Assembly: GCA_011523765.1 (NCBI GenBank)
Contig: WTGA01000143.1
Location: 1 to 53,375 of the forward strand
Source: Gammaproteobacteria bacterium
GTDB lineage: Bacteria > Pseudomonadota > Gammaproteobacteria > Arenicellales > Poriferihabitantaceae
DNA length: 53,375 nucleotides
Direction of reading: 5' to 3'
In this document: positions 29,332 through 39,362 of the stretch, piece by piece
Layout of the letters: every line of letters begins with the position of its first letter
How positions within the stretch are numbered: the stretch's first letter is position 1
Translations under genes and position numbers: made by a program
The notes under the pieces: generated by a model
What the model was told of the DNA's origin: nothing
Databases searched by the model: none
The model's input: only the letters and a program-made list of their open reading frames with translations

Positions 29332-29386
29332 TCGCCCGGACCGGGGTTCCGTCAGGGCAAATTTGTTTCCCCCGCCGGCAAAACAT

Positions 29387-30448
29387 CTATCCCGGGTTCT
29401 GGGCCCGGTCCCTGAGGGCATGGTCCACCAGGACAAGTGCCAGCATCGCTTCGGCAATGGGGACTGCACGGATCCCGACGCAGGGGTCATGGCGTCCCGT
29501 GGTGACCAGTCCAACGGGCTCATTGTCCAGGTTAACCGTATCGCCCGGCACCTGAATGCTGGATGTCGGTTTGAACGCCACCTTGACCCGGATATCCTGC
29601 CCGCTGGAAATCCCCCCCAGCGTCCCCCCGGAATGATTGGACTTGAACCCCTGCGGGGTGATCTCATCACGATGCTCGGAACCATTCATCGAAATGGCGG
29701 CAAACCCGTCGCCAATTTCCACGCCTTTCGAGGCATTGATGGACAGCATCGCTTTGGCAATATCGGCATCCAGCCGGTCGAAAACGGGTTCGCCCCATCC
29801 CGCCGACATTCCCCGTGCCTCCACCAATACTCCGGCACCGATCGAATCACCCGCCCTTCGTGTGTCGACAATCAGTTGTTCAAGATCCGGCACCACGGAC
29901 GCATCGCCGGCAAAAAACGGGTTTTTTTCCACTTCGCTCCAGTCCCGGATTCCAATCTCGACCGGACCGATCCGGTAAACACATCCGCGAATCTCCACGC
30001 CATAGTGTGTGCGCAGGTATTTTTTTGCAATCGCCCCGGCCGCAACACGCATTGCGGTTTCCCGGGCCGACGACCGCCCGCCTCCCCGGTAGTCACGGAA
30101 ACCGTATTTCCTGGTGTAGGTATAGTCCGCGTGACCGGGCCTGAAACGATCCTTGATCCGGTCATAATCCCGGGAACGGTGGTCCTCGTTCCGGATCAGC
30201 AGCCCGATTGGCGTTCCCGTGGTCCGGCCATCGAACACCCCGGAAAGAATTTCCACCCGGTCGCTTTCCATTCGCTGGGTCGTGTACTTTGATTTCCCCG
30301 GTTTCCGGCGGTCCAGGTCCTTTTGCATGTCCTGTTCGCAGAGCGTCATTCCAGGCGGGCAGCCATCGACCACACCACCAAGGCCCGGTCCATGGCTCTC
30401 CCCGAACGTGGTGAGGGTAAAAAGCTTTCCGAATGTATTGCCTGACAC
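29387..30448 (-). CDS. aroC: Chorismate synthase
   Basis: A 353-residue FMN-dependent enzyme converting EPSP to chorismate, the last common step to Trp, Phe, Tyr and folate. [18 protein letters not shown] at the N terminus, [13 protein letters not shown]-like (here [14 protein letters not shown]) and the C-terminal [18 protein letters not shown] are diagnostic. The length is normal. A 95-bp gap separates it from leuC downstream; it is transcribed toward leuC on the same strand. Confidence 0.96.
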   Translation of the reverse strand: MSGNTFGKLFTLTTFGESHGPGLGGVVDGCPPGMTLCEQDMQKDLDRRKPGKSKYTTQRMESDRVEILSGVFDGRTTGTPIGLLIRNEDHRSRDYDRIKDRFRPGHADYTYTRKYGFRDYRGGGRSSARETAMRVAAGAIAKKYLRTHYGVEIRGCVYRIGPVEIGIRDWSEVEKNPFFAGDASVVPDLEQLIVDTRRAGDSIGAGVLVEARGMSAGWGEPVFDRLDADIAKAMLSINASKGVEIGDGFAAISMNGSEHRDEITPQGFKSNHSGGTLGGISSGQDIRVKVAFKPTSSIQVPGDTVNLDNEPVGLVTTGRHDPCVGIRAVPIAEAMLALVLVDHALRDRAQNPG

Positions 30449-30541
30449 GGGACGATTCTGCTGGAACTAAAGGGGCAATTGTACCCGATCCGGGTCATGG
30501 CCGCTGAAAACCAATGACCGGATGAGGGGCGGCCGGGGCGG

Positions 30542-31321
30542 TCAGCCGAGAATCGGGATCAATGCCTCATGGATGAATTCGGAGATTTTCCGCTGGCCTT
30601 GCCGGTTGGCAATCAGGTCCTGCCTGATTTCCAGCAATGCAAATTCCACGCCCGGTTGATGGCCGTAAACCGTCTGGGCATACCCCTCGGGGTCGGTAGC
30701 CGGGTACGGTTCGTTCTCTCCGATCCGGAACCCCGTCACCTTCGACAGGCGTTCAATGATTCGTTTTGCAAATCCTTCATTCCGGTCCCACAGGACCCCC
30801 ATTTCCCACGGCCGGTCAAACCCGTTCATGGTCGGCGTAAAACTGTGTACCGACAGAATGACCGGGTGCCGGCACCGGGCAAACAGGGTCCCGGCCATCT
30901 TCCGGTACTGTTCATGATAGGAATGAAAGAAGGTCTCTTTGCGCTGGCTGATCATCTCATCCGTGAGATTCCGGTTGCCCGGAATCGGAATCCCGTCTGA
31001 TTCCTCCAGGATGAGCGTCGGGTCATCGAGATGGCGGTTCAGGTCAATCACCAAACGGGAATATCCCGACAACAGCAGTGGAGCATCAAACCGTTTCGAC
31101 AGCAACAGCGATACTTGCTTCGCACCAATGTCATAGGCGATATGCCTGCGCAGATGCGCGGCAGACAGGCCGAGACCGTCCAGGGAGTTCGGGACCGCGT
31201 TTTCCGCATGGTCACAGGCAATGAGCAGGGGGGCCGGACCCTGTTCATTGACTATCCTGTACGGCGGTGGTTCCTGGCGGTCAAGCACGGCTGTTCCGGG
31301 AATTGGCAAAACCTGGCACAC
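30542..31321 (-). CDS. N-formylglutamate amidohydrolase family protein
   Basis: A 259-residue zinc-dependent amidohydrolase-like protein. Recognisable segments are LIACDHAENAVP, HIAYDIGAKQVS, SRLVIDLNRHLDDPTLI and VILSVHSFTPTMNG. The characterised relative HutG removes formate from N-formylglutamate in histidine breakdown, but no hut genes are nearby, and many members of this subfamily have unknown substrates. Length and motifs suggest an intact protein. The 93-bp gap to aroC contains no gene. Confidence 0.85.
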   Translation of the reverse strand: MCQVLPIPGTAVLDRQEPPPYRIVNEQGPAPLLIACDHAENAVPNSLDGLGLSAAHLRRHIAYDIGAKQVSLLLSKRFDAPLLLSGYSRLVIDLNRHLDDPTLILEESDGIPIPGNRNLTDEMISQRKETFFHSYHEQYRKMAGTLFARCRHPVILSVHSFTPTMNGFDRPWEMGVLWDRNEGFAKRIIERLSKVTGFRIGENEPYPATDPEGYAQTVYGHQPGVEFALLEIRQDLIANRQGQRKISEFIHEALIPILG

Positions 31322-31557
31322 TCATCGGGGTCCGGAATCATAATACAGGCCATGGATTTTGGCCATGACCGGCTCCGGCTCGGAGGATTTCGTCGAAGCA
31401 ACCGGAAAAATAACGGTCCGGCGGCCCCGGCATCGATTGCCAGCGGAAAGTATCACATCCCTCCATCAACCGCCACCGGGCCGGGGCATCCTCCCGCCCC
31501 TTTCAACACAGGGCTGACCGGCGGTCCCCTGCAGACCGGACGGGCATGATTTCTGCT

Positions 31558-32586
31558 TCAGCGGCCGGGTTCAAATGAGTTGGAAATCTCCACCAATTGG
31601 GCAAGTTTTTCCAGTGCACGGCCATCGGACAGGATTTCCCGGGCCCTGGCAACGCCTGCTTCAATGGAGTCGGCCAGGTCGCCCGCATAAATCGTTGCGC
31701 CGGCATTCAGTGCAATCATGTCCGCCGCGGGTCCCGGCCTGCCCCCCAGTGCCCCCCGGATCATTTTCAGGCTTTGTGCGGGGTCGGAAACCGTGATCGC
31801 GCCCAAATCGGACCTTTCGATGCCGAACTGCTCCGGAGTGATCTCGTATTCGGAAAACACCCCGTCCCGGTATTCGACGACCCGGGTCGGGGCGGCAATG
31901 GAAATTTCGTCCAGACCATCCTCCGAACTGACCACCAGGGTATGCAGGCTCCCCAGTTCCGCATAGACTTCCGCCATGGGACGGACCCACTGCCGGCTGA
32001 ACACCCCCGCAAGCTGAAACTTCGCATCCGCAGGATTGGTCAAGGGGCCGAGCAAATTGAAGATGGAGCGCACGCCAATTTCCTTTCTGGGTCCGATGGC
32101 AAAACGCATGGCCGAATGATGGGCCGGCGCAAACATGAACCCCACCCCGCACCGGTCGATACACTGCCCGACCTGTTCCGGGGTGATTGCGATATTCACG
32201 CCGGACGCTTCGAGAACATCCGCGCTGCCCGAATTGCCGGTGGCTGCACGGTTGCCATGCTTGGCCATGCAGGCCCCGGCGGCGGCGGCGACCAGGGTAC
32301 TGGCCGTAGAGACATTGAAAAGTTTCGCTCCATCCCCGCCGGTCCCGACACTGTCGACGATTTTTGCCGCCTTCGCGGGCACCTTGGCCGACAGCTGGCG
32401 CATGATCATCGCCGCGCCGGTCAGTTCGTCCACCGATTCCCCCTTGATCATCAGGGCGGTGAGAAACGCACCGATCTGCGCATCCGTTGCCTTTCCGGAC
32501 ATGATCTGCATCATCACCGATTTCATGTCCTCGCGGCCCAGGTCTTTCCCGGCGGCAAGCCGGCGGTTCGCGGAAGGGATCTCCAT
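31558..32586 (-). CDS. trpD: Anthranilate phosphoribosyltransferase
   Basis: A 342-residue enzyme transferring phosphoribose from PRPP to anthranilate in tryptophan synthesis. The PRPP-binding motif VDSVGTGGDG is present, along with KHGNRAATGNSGSADVLEA and FAPAHHSAMRFA. The frame begins with TTG at 32613, but ATG at 32586 (MEIPSANRRLAAG) corresponds to the usual TrpD start. It stands alone: trpE/G and trpC are not adjacent. The flanking gaps (31322–31557, 236 bp; 32587–32806, 220 bp) hold short GC-rich dyads but no gene. Confidence 0.95.
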   Translation of the reverse strand: MEIPSANRRLAAGKDLGREDMKSVMMQIMSGKATDAQIGAFLTALMIKGESVDELTGAAMIMRQLSAKVPAKAAKIVDSVGTGGDGAKLFNVSTASTLVAAAAGACMAKHGNRAATGNSGSADVLEASGVNIAITPEQVGQCIDRCGVGFMFAPAHHSAMRFAIGPRKEIGVRSIFNLLGPLTNPADAKFQLAGVFSRQWVRPMAEVYAELGSLHTLVVSSEDGLDEISIAAPTRVVEYRDGVFSEYEITPEQFGIERSDLGAITVSDPAQSLKMIRGALGGRPGPAADMIALNAGATIYAGDLADSIEAGVARAREILSDGRALEKLAQLVEISNSFEPGR

Positions 32587-32806
32587 GTACGGGTCCTGGT
32601 CAGTCTGAGTCAATGCAGGATCGATATGATCGCTGGCACAGCGGCCTTCCAGTGTACACCAGCGGCATCACAATGCAACCCTCCGGATTCATGGTCCGGG
32701 GACACCGCGGCATCTTCATGCCCGGGCGCAGGGAACCGGGCCCCCGGCACGGACGGTCCCCGTATCCGGAAACTGCCGGTACAACGCAACAACCGCTTCG
32801 GCCCTC

Positions 32807-33562
32807 TCAGTTCAGATATTTCAACGGATCAACGGGTACGCTGTCTTTGCGTATTTCAAAATGCAGCATGGTGGACGGCGCACCGGTATTTCCCATGCGC
32901 GCGATCTGCTCTCCGGACTTCACCCTTTGTCCTTCGCTGACCACGATCTCCTTGTTGTGTGCATAGGCGCTCAGAAACTGCTCGGAATGCTTGACAATCA
33001 CCAGCTTCCCGTAACCGCGGATCCCTTCACCGATATAAACCACCTCCCCGTCAGCACTGGCTTTCACAGCGCTGCCTTCCGAGCCGGATATCTGGATGCC
33101 GTTACGGCCTTTCGACGGGATGAATTTCCCGGTCAACCGGCCTTCAGCCGGCCAGTTCCATTTTCCCGGCACACTGGAAAACCCGACCTTCGGGGCGGTC
33201 GTGGAAGGGGGGGCCGCCGGTTCCGGCTGGACCGGCTGCTTTTGCGGCAGGGCCGTGGCAATTTTCGATTGCTCAATCTCCGGGTCCAGCGCGACGGTTT
33301 TGGCTGTCGGTTCCTGAAGCCGGACAATCTGGCCGGGAGCAACCCGGTAAGGGCGCTTGAGCCGGTTCCACTTGATCAGGTCAAGATGATCCACACCGAA
33401 GGCCCACGCGATATTGTAGATGGAGTCGCCGGTCCTGACTTCATAGGCTTCAGGGATCACGCGGTCCGGGGACTTGTTGATTACCGGGGTATTGAGCGGT
33501 CCCGAACACGCTCCCGCTGCCATGGACAGCAGGAAAATTATGGCAACTTTCTTCATATTCAT
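32807..33562 (-). CDS. nlpD: NlpD-like lipoprotein with LysM and degenerate LytM/M23 domain
   Basis: A 251-residue lipoprotein. A signal peptide ends at a lipobox-like AGAC with lipidated Cys19; a LysM domain (YEVRTGDSIYNIAWAFGVD) follows, then a proline-rich linker and a C-terminal M23 fold (GKFIPSKGRNGIQISG to LHFEIR). The first zinc-binding HxxxD is replaced by an RNGIQ stretch, as in NlpD/EnvC-type amidase activators, so it probably activates a cell-wall amidase at division rather than cutting peptidoglycan. ATG at 33562 overlaps the upstream stop as ATGA. The gene rpoS, usual next neighbour, is absent. Confidence 0.9.
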   Translation of the reverse strand: MNMKKVAIIFLLSMAAGACSGPLNTPVINKSPDRVIPEAYEVRTGDSIYNIAWAFGVDHLDLIKWNRLKRPYRVAPGQIVRLQEPTAKTVALDPEIEQSKIATALPQKQPVQPEPAAPPSTTAPKVGFSSVPGKWNWPAEGRLTGKFIPSKGRNGIQISGSEGSAVKASADGEVVYIGEGIRGYGKLVIVKHSEQFLSAYAHNKEIVVSEGQRVKSGEQIARMGNTGAPSTMLHFEIRKDSVPVDPLKYLN

Positions 33563-34137
33563 CGAAGGGATATATATCCGACCACAGCCAGTATCAGCAC
33601 CCCCCATCCGATCCGCTCCATATGCTGGTACAGCAGGGGCTCCGCCTTTTCACCCCCCCATTTGACCAGCACGGCGATCAGGAAAAACTGGGATGAACGG
33701 CCGACCAGGGAGGCCAGGATGAATGGTACCAGACCCAGGCTCATTGCGCCGGATGTGATCGTAAACAATTTGTAGGGGATGGGTGTCAGCCCGGCAAGAA
33801 ACACGACCCAGATTCCATACGTGTCGAACCACCCCTGCATGGCTACAAATTGATCCTGCAGCTGGTAGAAATCCAAAATATGCCGGCCGGCTTGGTCAAA
33901 CAGGAAAAAGCCGATGAAATAGCCGAACACTCCGCCCAGAACCGAGGTAATGGTGGTATAACCGGCCAACCACCACGCCCGGTCCCTTCTTGCCATCACC
34001 ATGGGTACCAGGAGAACAGCCGTTGGGACCGGGAAAAATGATGATTCGATGAAACTGACTCCCCCGAGGTATTTGACAGCCTGGCGGTGCCGCGACCACG
34101 AGATGGCCCGGTCATACAGCGAGGTAAAGATTTTCAT
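33559..34137 (-). CDS. YqaA/DedA-family inner-membrane protein
   Basis: A 192-residue membrane protein with about four hydrophobic segments and the DedA/SNARE-associated core: FIESSFFPVPTAVLLVPM near residues 29–46, then GGVFGYFIGF and LAGLTPIPYKLFTITSG. The family is linked to lipid transport and membrane homeostasis. It lies between pcm (14 bp upstream) and nlpD (4-bp overlap), an arrangement known in other gammaproteobacteria. Confidence 0.88.
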   Translation of the reverse strand: MKIFTSLYDRAISWSRHRQAVKYLGGVSFIESSFFPVPTAVLLVPMVMARRDRAWWLAGYTTITSVLGGVFGYFIGFFLFDQAGRHILDFYQLQDQFVAMQGWFDTYGIWVVFLAGLTPIPYKLFTITSGAMSLGLVPFILASLVGRSSQFFLIAVLVKWGGEKAEPLLYQHMERIGWGVLILAVVGYISLR

Positions 34138-34151
34138 GGCACCTTCCCGGT

Positions 34152-34787
34152 TCAGATTCTTCCGTTCAACATCGGAACGAAGCGTACCGCTTCTCTTTGT
34201 TCCTCGTCATATCCCCAATGGGTCCTGGTAACGACTCTCAGTCGCTGGCCCTTGCTGCCCCCGACCGGCACCACCAGCCTGCCCCCTACAGAAAGCTGGT
34301 TCACCAGTGTTTCGGGTACGGTTTCCGGGGCCGCGGTGACCACGATGCCATCGAAGGGCTGGTTGCTCTCCCAACCGGCAAAACCGTCTCCATTCAGGTA
34401 ACTGACGTTTCGGTATCCAAGGCCCGGCAACCTGTTCTTGGTTGCCTGCTGCAGGGCCGATATCCGTTCAATCGTGAACACCCAGTTCACGAGAAGGGAC
34501 AGGACCGCCGTCTGGTAGCCGCAACCCGTTCCGATTTCCAGCACCTTCTTGACGGGCATCCGGTTCTCCATCACCATCTGCGTCATCAACGCCACAATAA
34601 ACGGCTGGGAAATCGTCTGGTTGTGGCCGATGGGCAATGCCGTGTCCTCGTATGCCTTGTGGGCCAGCGCTTCATCAATGAAGAGGTGGCGGGGGGTTTC
34701 CAGCATGGCACCCAGAACCTTCTCGCTGGTGATGCCCTGGTCCCGTAAACGGTTGATCAACCGCCGACGGGTGCGCAGGGAAGTCAT
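34152..34787 (-). CDS. pcm: Protein-L-isoaspartate O-methyltransferase
   Basis: A 211-residue SAM enzyme that repairs isoaspartyl residues in aged proteins. The diagnostic ALPIGHNQTISQPF is near residue 55 and the SAM-binding motif is LEIGTGCGYQTAVLS. ATG at 34787 (MTSLRTRRRL) gives the usual family start and length; ATG at 34826 adds 13 unrelated residues. It leads the pcm–yqaA–nlpD unit. surE, commonly overlapping pcm, is missing. Confidence 0.93.
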   Translation of the reverse strand: MTSLRTRRRLINRLRDQGITSEKVLGAMLETPRHLFIDEALAHKAYEDTALPIGHNQTISQPFIVALMTQMVMENRMPVKKVLEIGTGCGYQTAVLSLLVNWVFTIERISALQQATKNRLPGLGYRNVSYLNGDGFAGWESNQPFDGIVVTAAPETVPETLVNQLSVGGRLVVPVGGSKGQRLRVVTRTHWGYDEEQREAVRFVPMLNGRI

Positions 34788-35188
34788 GCCGATGCCCCGG
34801 CGGTCCCGATTCCCGTTGACTGCCATCTAGCCCGTCCGTCCCGCAACCCGGCAACCTCCGCCCGGCGATGCTCCAAAAAACACTCTCATCAGTTCAAAAA
34901 TTCCAAGGTTACATTCCTTCCATGCTTTCAGTTTCCTGAGTATATTGTATACGCCCTGCCACAAAAACGGGGGCAATGATCATCCCGGTCCGGGTGCCGT
35001 GCGGGGGTTCCGGCCGGGCAGGCGGTCCGTTGTCCCTGCCGGCCCATTTCGATGGCCATGGGCCGCATTGAAATCCTTCCCCGGTTGCCGACAATGGTGG
35101 CACGGCACCCCCCCCGTTTAAACCACCACAACGGCTTCGGTTTCCATTATCATAGCTGCGTCATCAACCTGACTGACTGTCCATAGCA
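34788..35188. other. 401-bp divergent intergenic region without a gene
   Basis: It separates pcm (minus) from the ABC transporter (plus). Two short minus-strand frames of about 65 codons are present but have no recognisable composition or start signals. A small dyad GTATA-TTG-TATAC occurs at 34940–34952 and could be an operator or part of a promoter. The sequence also contains a C8 run at 35109–35116. Nothing else is identifiable. Confidence 0.6.
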
Positions 35189-37066
35189 TTGATCGGCACG
35201 ATTTTTACCTGGTTCGAACAATACCGGGACCCCTTTCCGGCATCCCTGCCAGGCAAGCCCCCGGACAGCCTGGGCGCGTTCATTGTCCACTACGCCAGAC
35301 CGTTCGGCCCATTGATTGTCGCCTGTGCCGTACTGTCTTCAACCATTGCGCTCATTGAAGTGTACCTGTTTTCATTTGTCGGCAATCTGGTTGACTGGGT
35401 CAGTCATTCGGAACGCGAGTCGTTCTGGCAGGCGCATCACGGCCAGCTCATGGCTGCCGGCTTCCTGGTCCTGGTGGTCCTGCCGGGACTGAAGTTCAGC
35501 TATGAAACCATTTTGCACCAGGGGATCCTTGGCAACTTCGCCATGCGCACACGCTGGCAAACCCACCGCTACCTGCTGAGACAGAGCATCAAATTCTTCC
35601 AGGATGATTTTGCCGGCCGGGTGGCGGCAAAAATGATGCAGACCTCGCTGGGAGTACGGGATACGGTCATCAAGATCACAGAAGTGGTGATCTACGTGGT
35701 GATTTATTTTACGGGCGCAGTCATCCTGTTTGCCGCCAGTGATCTTCGCATGACCTTTCCGATGGCCGGGTGGCTGGCCTGCTATCTCGCTGTGCTGTAT
35801 TACTACGTGCCCAGGCTCAGGAATGTTTCCATGGAACAGGCCGAAGCCAGGTCCATGGTGACTGGCCGGGCCGTGGACAGTTATACCAACATCACAACGG
35901 TGAAGATGTTCACCCACGCACACCATGAAGACCGGTATGCACAACAGGGAATGGAAATTTTTCTGGACTCGGTATACCGCCAGATGCGGCTGTCGACCAA
36001 ACTGTCGGTGTTTCTCACCCTCATCAACTCAGCGCTGTTGTTCAGCGTGGCCGCCAGCGCCGTCTGGCTGTGGCACCTGGATGCAGTCACCGCCGGGGCC
36101 ATGGCCTTCGCCCTGGGCCTGGTCATACGGCTCCAGGGAATGTCCCAATGGGTGGTCTGGGAAATCTGGAATCTGTTCGAAAACATGGGGGTGGTCGAAG
36201 ACGGCATCGAAACCATTTCCCGGAACATTTCCATCGCCGACCGTCCCGGTGCAGGCACCCTGGTGGTTCGCGATGGCTTGATCGAATATGAAAATGTCCG
36301 TTTCAATTATGGGCAGGACCAGGGTGGCGACGCCATCATCGAAAACCTGCGGCTTCGCATCAACGGTGGAGAAAAAATCGGCATTGTCGGACGGTCCGGT
36401 GCCGGAAAATCCACGCTGGTCAACCTGCTGCTTCGGTTCTATGACCTTGAGCACGGCAGGATTGCGATTGACGGGCAGGATATCCGGGAGGTCCGGCAGG
36501 ACAGCCTGAGGGCCCGGATAGCCATGGTGAACCAGGATACCTCCTTGCTTCACCGGTCTGTCTTTGACAATATCCGTTACGGCAATGAGCAGGCCACCAT
36601 GGAGTCGGTCGTGGCGGTCGCCAAACAGGCCAAGGCCGATGAATTCATCCGGGAACTCATCGACCCGGAAGGCAATCGCGGGTATGAAGCCCATGTGGGG
36701 GAACGCGGGGTAAAACTTTCCGGCGGCCAGCGGCAGCGGATCGCCATCGCCCGTGTACTGCTGAAGAATGCTCCCATACTGATCCTGGATGAAGCGACCA
36801 GCGCACTGGATTCCGAGGTGGAAGCCGCCATCCAGGATAACCTGTACAGCCTGATGGAGGGAAAGACCGTGATCGCCATTGCTCACCGGTTGTCCACGAT
36901 CGCTTCGCTGGACCGGCTGGTCATTATGGATGCCGGGAAAATTGTCGAGCAGGGCAGCCATGAGGAACTGCTCAAACTCGGCGGTCTTTACAGCCAGCTC
37001 TGGGCCCGGCAGTCGGGGGGATTCCTGGCCCACGATGTGGCGGGCCAACCGGAGAAAGTGAACTGA
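35189..37066 (+). CDS. ABC exporter, fused permease and ATPase (MsbA/multidrug type)
   Basis: A 625-residue half-transporter with an N-terminal type I exporter membrane domain (about six helices up to residue 330) and a C-terminal nucleotide-binding domain: Walker A GRSGAGKS, Q-loop VNQDTSLLHRS, signature LSGGQRQRIAIARVLL, Walker B ILILDEATSALD and the H-loop in IAIAHRLSTI. It probably works as a homodimer exporting a lipid or hydrophobic compound. The start is TTG at 35189, five codons after an in-frame stop, as no ATG occurs near. The PhyH-type gene begins 9 bp after its stop. Confidence 0.9.
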   Translation: MIGTIFTWFEQYRDPFPASLPGKPPDSLGAFIVHYARPFGPLIVACAVLSSTIALIEVYLFSFVGNLVDWVSHSERESFWQAHHGQLMAAGFLVLVVLPGLKFSYETILHQGILGNFAMRTRWQTHRYLLRQSIKFFQDDFAGRVAAKMMQTSLGVRDTVIKITEVVIYVVIYFTGAVILFAASDLRMTFPMAGWLACYLAVLYYYVPRLRNVSMEQAEARSMVTGRAVDSYTNITTVKMFTHAHHEDRYAQQGMEIFLDSVYRQMRLSTKLSVFLTLINSALLFSVAASAVWLWHLDAVTAGAMAFALGLVIRLQGMSQWVVWEIWNLFENMGVVEDGIETISRNISIADRPGAGTLVVRDGLIEYENVRFNYGQDQGGDAIIENLRLRINGGEKIGIVGRSGAGKSTLVNLLLRFYDLEHGRIAIDGQDIREVRQDSLRARIAMVNQDTSLLHRSVFDNIRYGNEQATMESVVAVAKQAKADEFIRELIDPEGNRGYEAHVGERGVKLSGGQRQRIAIARVLLKNAPILILDEATSALDSEVEAAIQDNLYSLMEGKTVIAIAHRLSTIASLDRLVIMDAGKIVEQGSHEELLKLGGLYSQLWARQSGGFLAHDVAGQPEKVN

Positions 37067-37075
37067 GGGGGTATG

Positions 37076-37918
37076 ATGCTGAACCAGAAAGACATTGATG
37101 TATTCAACCGGGATGGTGTCGTCCATCTGAAACAAAAATTTTCACGCCGTTGGATTGACGTGCTGGACGACGCGATCAACGAGTCTTTCGATCTGCCGAG
37201 CCCCACCCTGCATAACCACAGCCTGGACCCGTCCAAGCCGGCCTATTATGAGGATTTCTGGAGCTGGAGCCGGTTCCGGGGATTCCAGGACTTTATTTTC
37301 CACTCTCCCGCGGCCCCCCTGGCAGCGGAACTGATGGCCGCAGAGCGGATCAACCTGGTCATGGACAACTGGTTCCTGCGCGAAGCCGGGTCCACTTCCA
37401 TGGCGCCGTTCCATCACGATATTTCCTATTTTGATTTCACCGGCACAATGTGCGTATTGTGGCTGCCCCTGGAACCGGTGAAAAAGGAAAACAGCCTGTG
37501 CTGGGTACGGGGGTCTCACTTGTGGGACAAGCTGTTCATGCGGGTCTTCTTCAACGATGGCCATGCCCTGGGCGCGGGGCCTTGTGTCGTGAATGGCGAA
37601 CAATACGAACCTCCCCCGGATATCAACGGGAATCCGGACCGCTACGATCTCCTGCGCTTTGATTTTGAACCGGGCGATTGTGCCTTTTTCGACATGCGAA
37701 CCCTGCATGGCAGCCTGAAAAGCGTCACCACCACCGCCTCAAGCCGGCGTTATACGCTGAGAATGTCCGCGCAAGACGGAGCCATCCGGTATCGCGGTGA
37801 CTGGGCAAAAGCGGAGCGGGCAACGATGGAGGCGGCAGGCTACCGGGATGGCGACACCCTGGAGGGGTCCTTTTTCCCCCGGCTGTGGCCCCGTGGGCAA
37901 GACGGGACTCCCGCTTAA
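37076..37918 (+). CDS. PhyH-family Fe(II)/2-oxoglutarate dioxygenase
   Basis: A 280-residue phytanoyl-CoA dioxygenase-like protein. The iron-binding facial triad is visible: H113-x-D115 in FHHDISYF and a distal histidine in DMRTLHGSLK, with the 2-oxoglutarate arginine in SSRRYTLRMS. It hydroxylates an unknown substrate. ATG at 37076 lies four bases after GGGGG; ATG at 37073 is possible. It follows the ABC exporter almost without gap, so modification and export of one compound is a reasonable inference. Its last four bases overlap the convergent HAD gene. Confidence 0.85.
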   Translation: MLNQKDIDVFNRDGVVHLKQKFSRRWIDVLDDAINESFDLPSPTLHNHSLDPSKPAYYEDFWSWSRFRGFQDFIFHSPAAPLAAELMAAERINLVMDNWFLREAGSTSMAPFHHDISYFDFTGTMCVLWLPLEPVKKENSLCWVRGSHLWDKLFMRVFFNDGHALGAGPCVVNGEQYEPPPDINGNPDRYDLLRFDFEPGDCAFFDMRTLHGSLKSVTTTASSRRYTLRMSAQDGAIRYRGDWAKAERATMEAAGYRDGDTLEGSFFPRLWPRGQDGTPA

Positions 37919-38505
37919 ATCATTCTTTCCAGGTCGCCGAGACGGGTAATGCCGTGATGGGTATATTCCGGCCAGGGAAATACCCCCCGGCAATCGAAAT
38001 GGACGGTCCGGATGCCTGCTGCAGATCCCGCCTGGATGTCATAGAGATAGTCCCCGACAATGACGGTTTCCTCTTTGGCCGCGTTCCACCGTTTCAACAG
38101 GCGGTGCACCCCGTCCGGGCTGGGTTTGGGCAGGCAGGTGTCCCGGCAGATGACTGACTCCCGGTCAAAATACTGTTCAAGTCCGATTGTTTTCAGGGTG
38201 GCCCGGGTAATTTCCCGGCCATTTCGGGTCAGGATTCCCAAATCCCTGCCCCGGCCGGCAAGCGCCTCCAATACCTTCCGGGCTCCCGGCTGTGGCTGTG
38301 CCCGGTAGGCCAGCTCCATTTCCAGTTCATGGAGGTGGCGGGTAACCCGGGTCGCTTCGGCCCGGGGCATTTGTTCAATGGCTTCAAGAATCGGCCTCCC
38401 CGAAGGGATGCCGATTTGCTTTCGGATCTCTTCAAAGTCATGGACAGGCAGGGTCAGGGTCCCATCCATGTCGAAGATCCAGTGCCGGCAGTTTTTCAGC
38501 GACAT
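37915..38505 (-). CDS. HAD-superfamily phosphatase (phosphoglycolate phosphatase-like)
   Basis: A 196-residue haloacid dehalogenase-like hydrolase with motif I DMDGTLT at residues 12–18, motif II in LGILTRNGRE, the motif III lysine in CLPKPSPDGVHRLL and motif IV VGDYLYDI. A small helical cap lies between motifs I and II. It resembles Gph/CbbY-like phosphatases; substrate unknown. It is convergent with the PhyH gene with a 4-bp overlap. Confidence 0.88.
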   Translation of the reverse strand: MSLKNCRHWIFDMDGTLTLPVHDFEEIRKQIGIPSGRPILEAIEQMPRAEATRVTRHLHELEMELAYRAQPQPGARKVLEALAGRGRDLGILTRNGREITRATLKTIGLEQYFDRESVICRDTCLPKPSPDGVHRLLKRWNAAKEETVIVGDYLYDIQAGSAAGIRTVHFDCRGVFPWPEYTHHGITRLGDLERMI

Positions 38506-38663
38506 CCCCGGGCAGCCATCAATCCGGCGGGCATCGCCATGCGGGAGCCTTCAGCCCGGTCAACGCGCGCATTCCCGGGGCGCGGGACCGGGGGCCGTTG
38601 CCGGCAGCCGGAAGGCATCCGGTGCCGAAACCGGTGGCGGACACGGTTTCCATGTCGTCTGGA

Positions 38664-39361
<698 letters not shown>

Positions 39362-39362
<1 letters not shown>

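Noticed and set aside
31597-32940. 447-codon plus-strand frame across trpD and the next gap
   Set aside because: It is antisense to trpD and extends into nlpD; no recognisable protein.
33559-33607. Longer N terminus for NlpD starting at 33607
   Set aside because: The ATGA overlap at 33562 and the lipoprotein signal immediately after it identify the real start.
34909-35131. Small minus-strand frames in the pcm–ABC gap
   Set aside because: Short, no ribosome binding site, no family similarity, and composition like non-coding GC-rich sequence.
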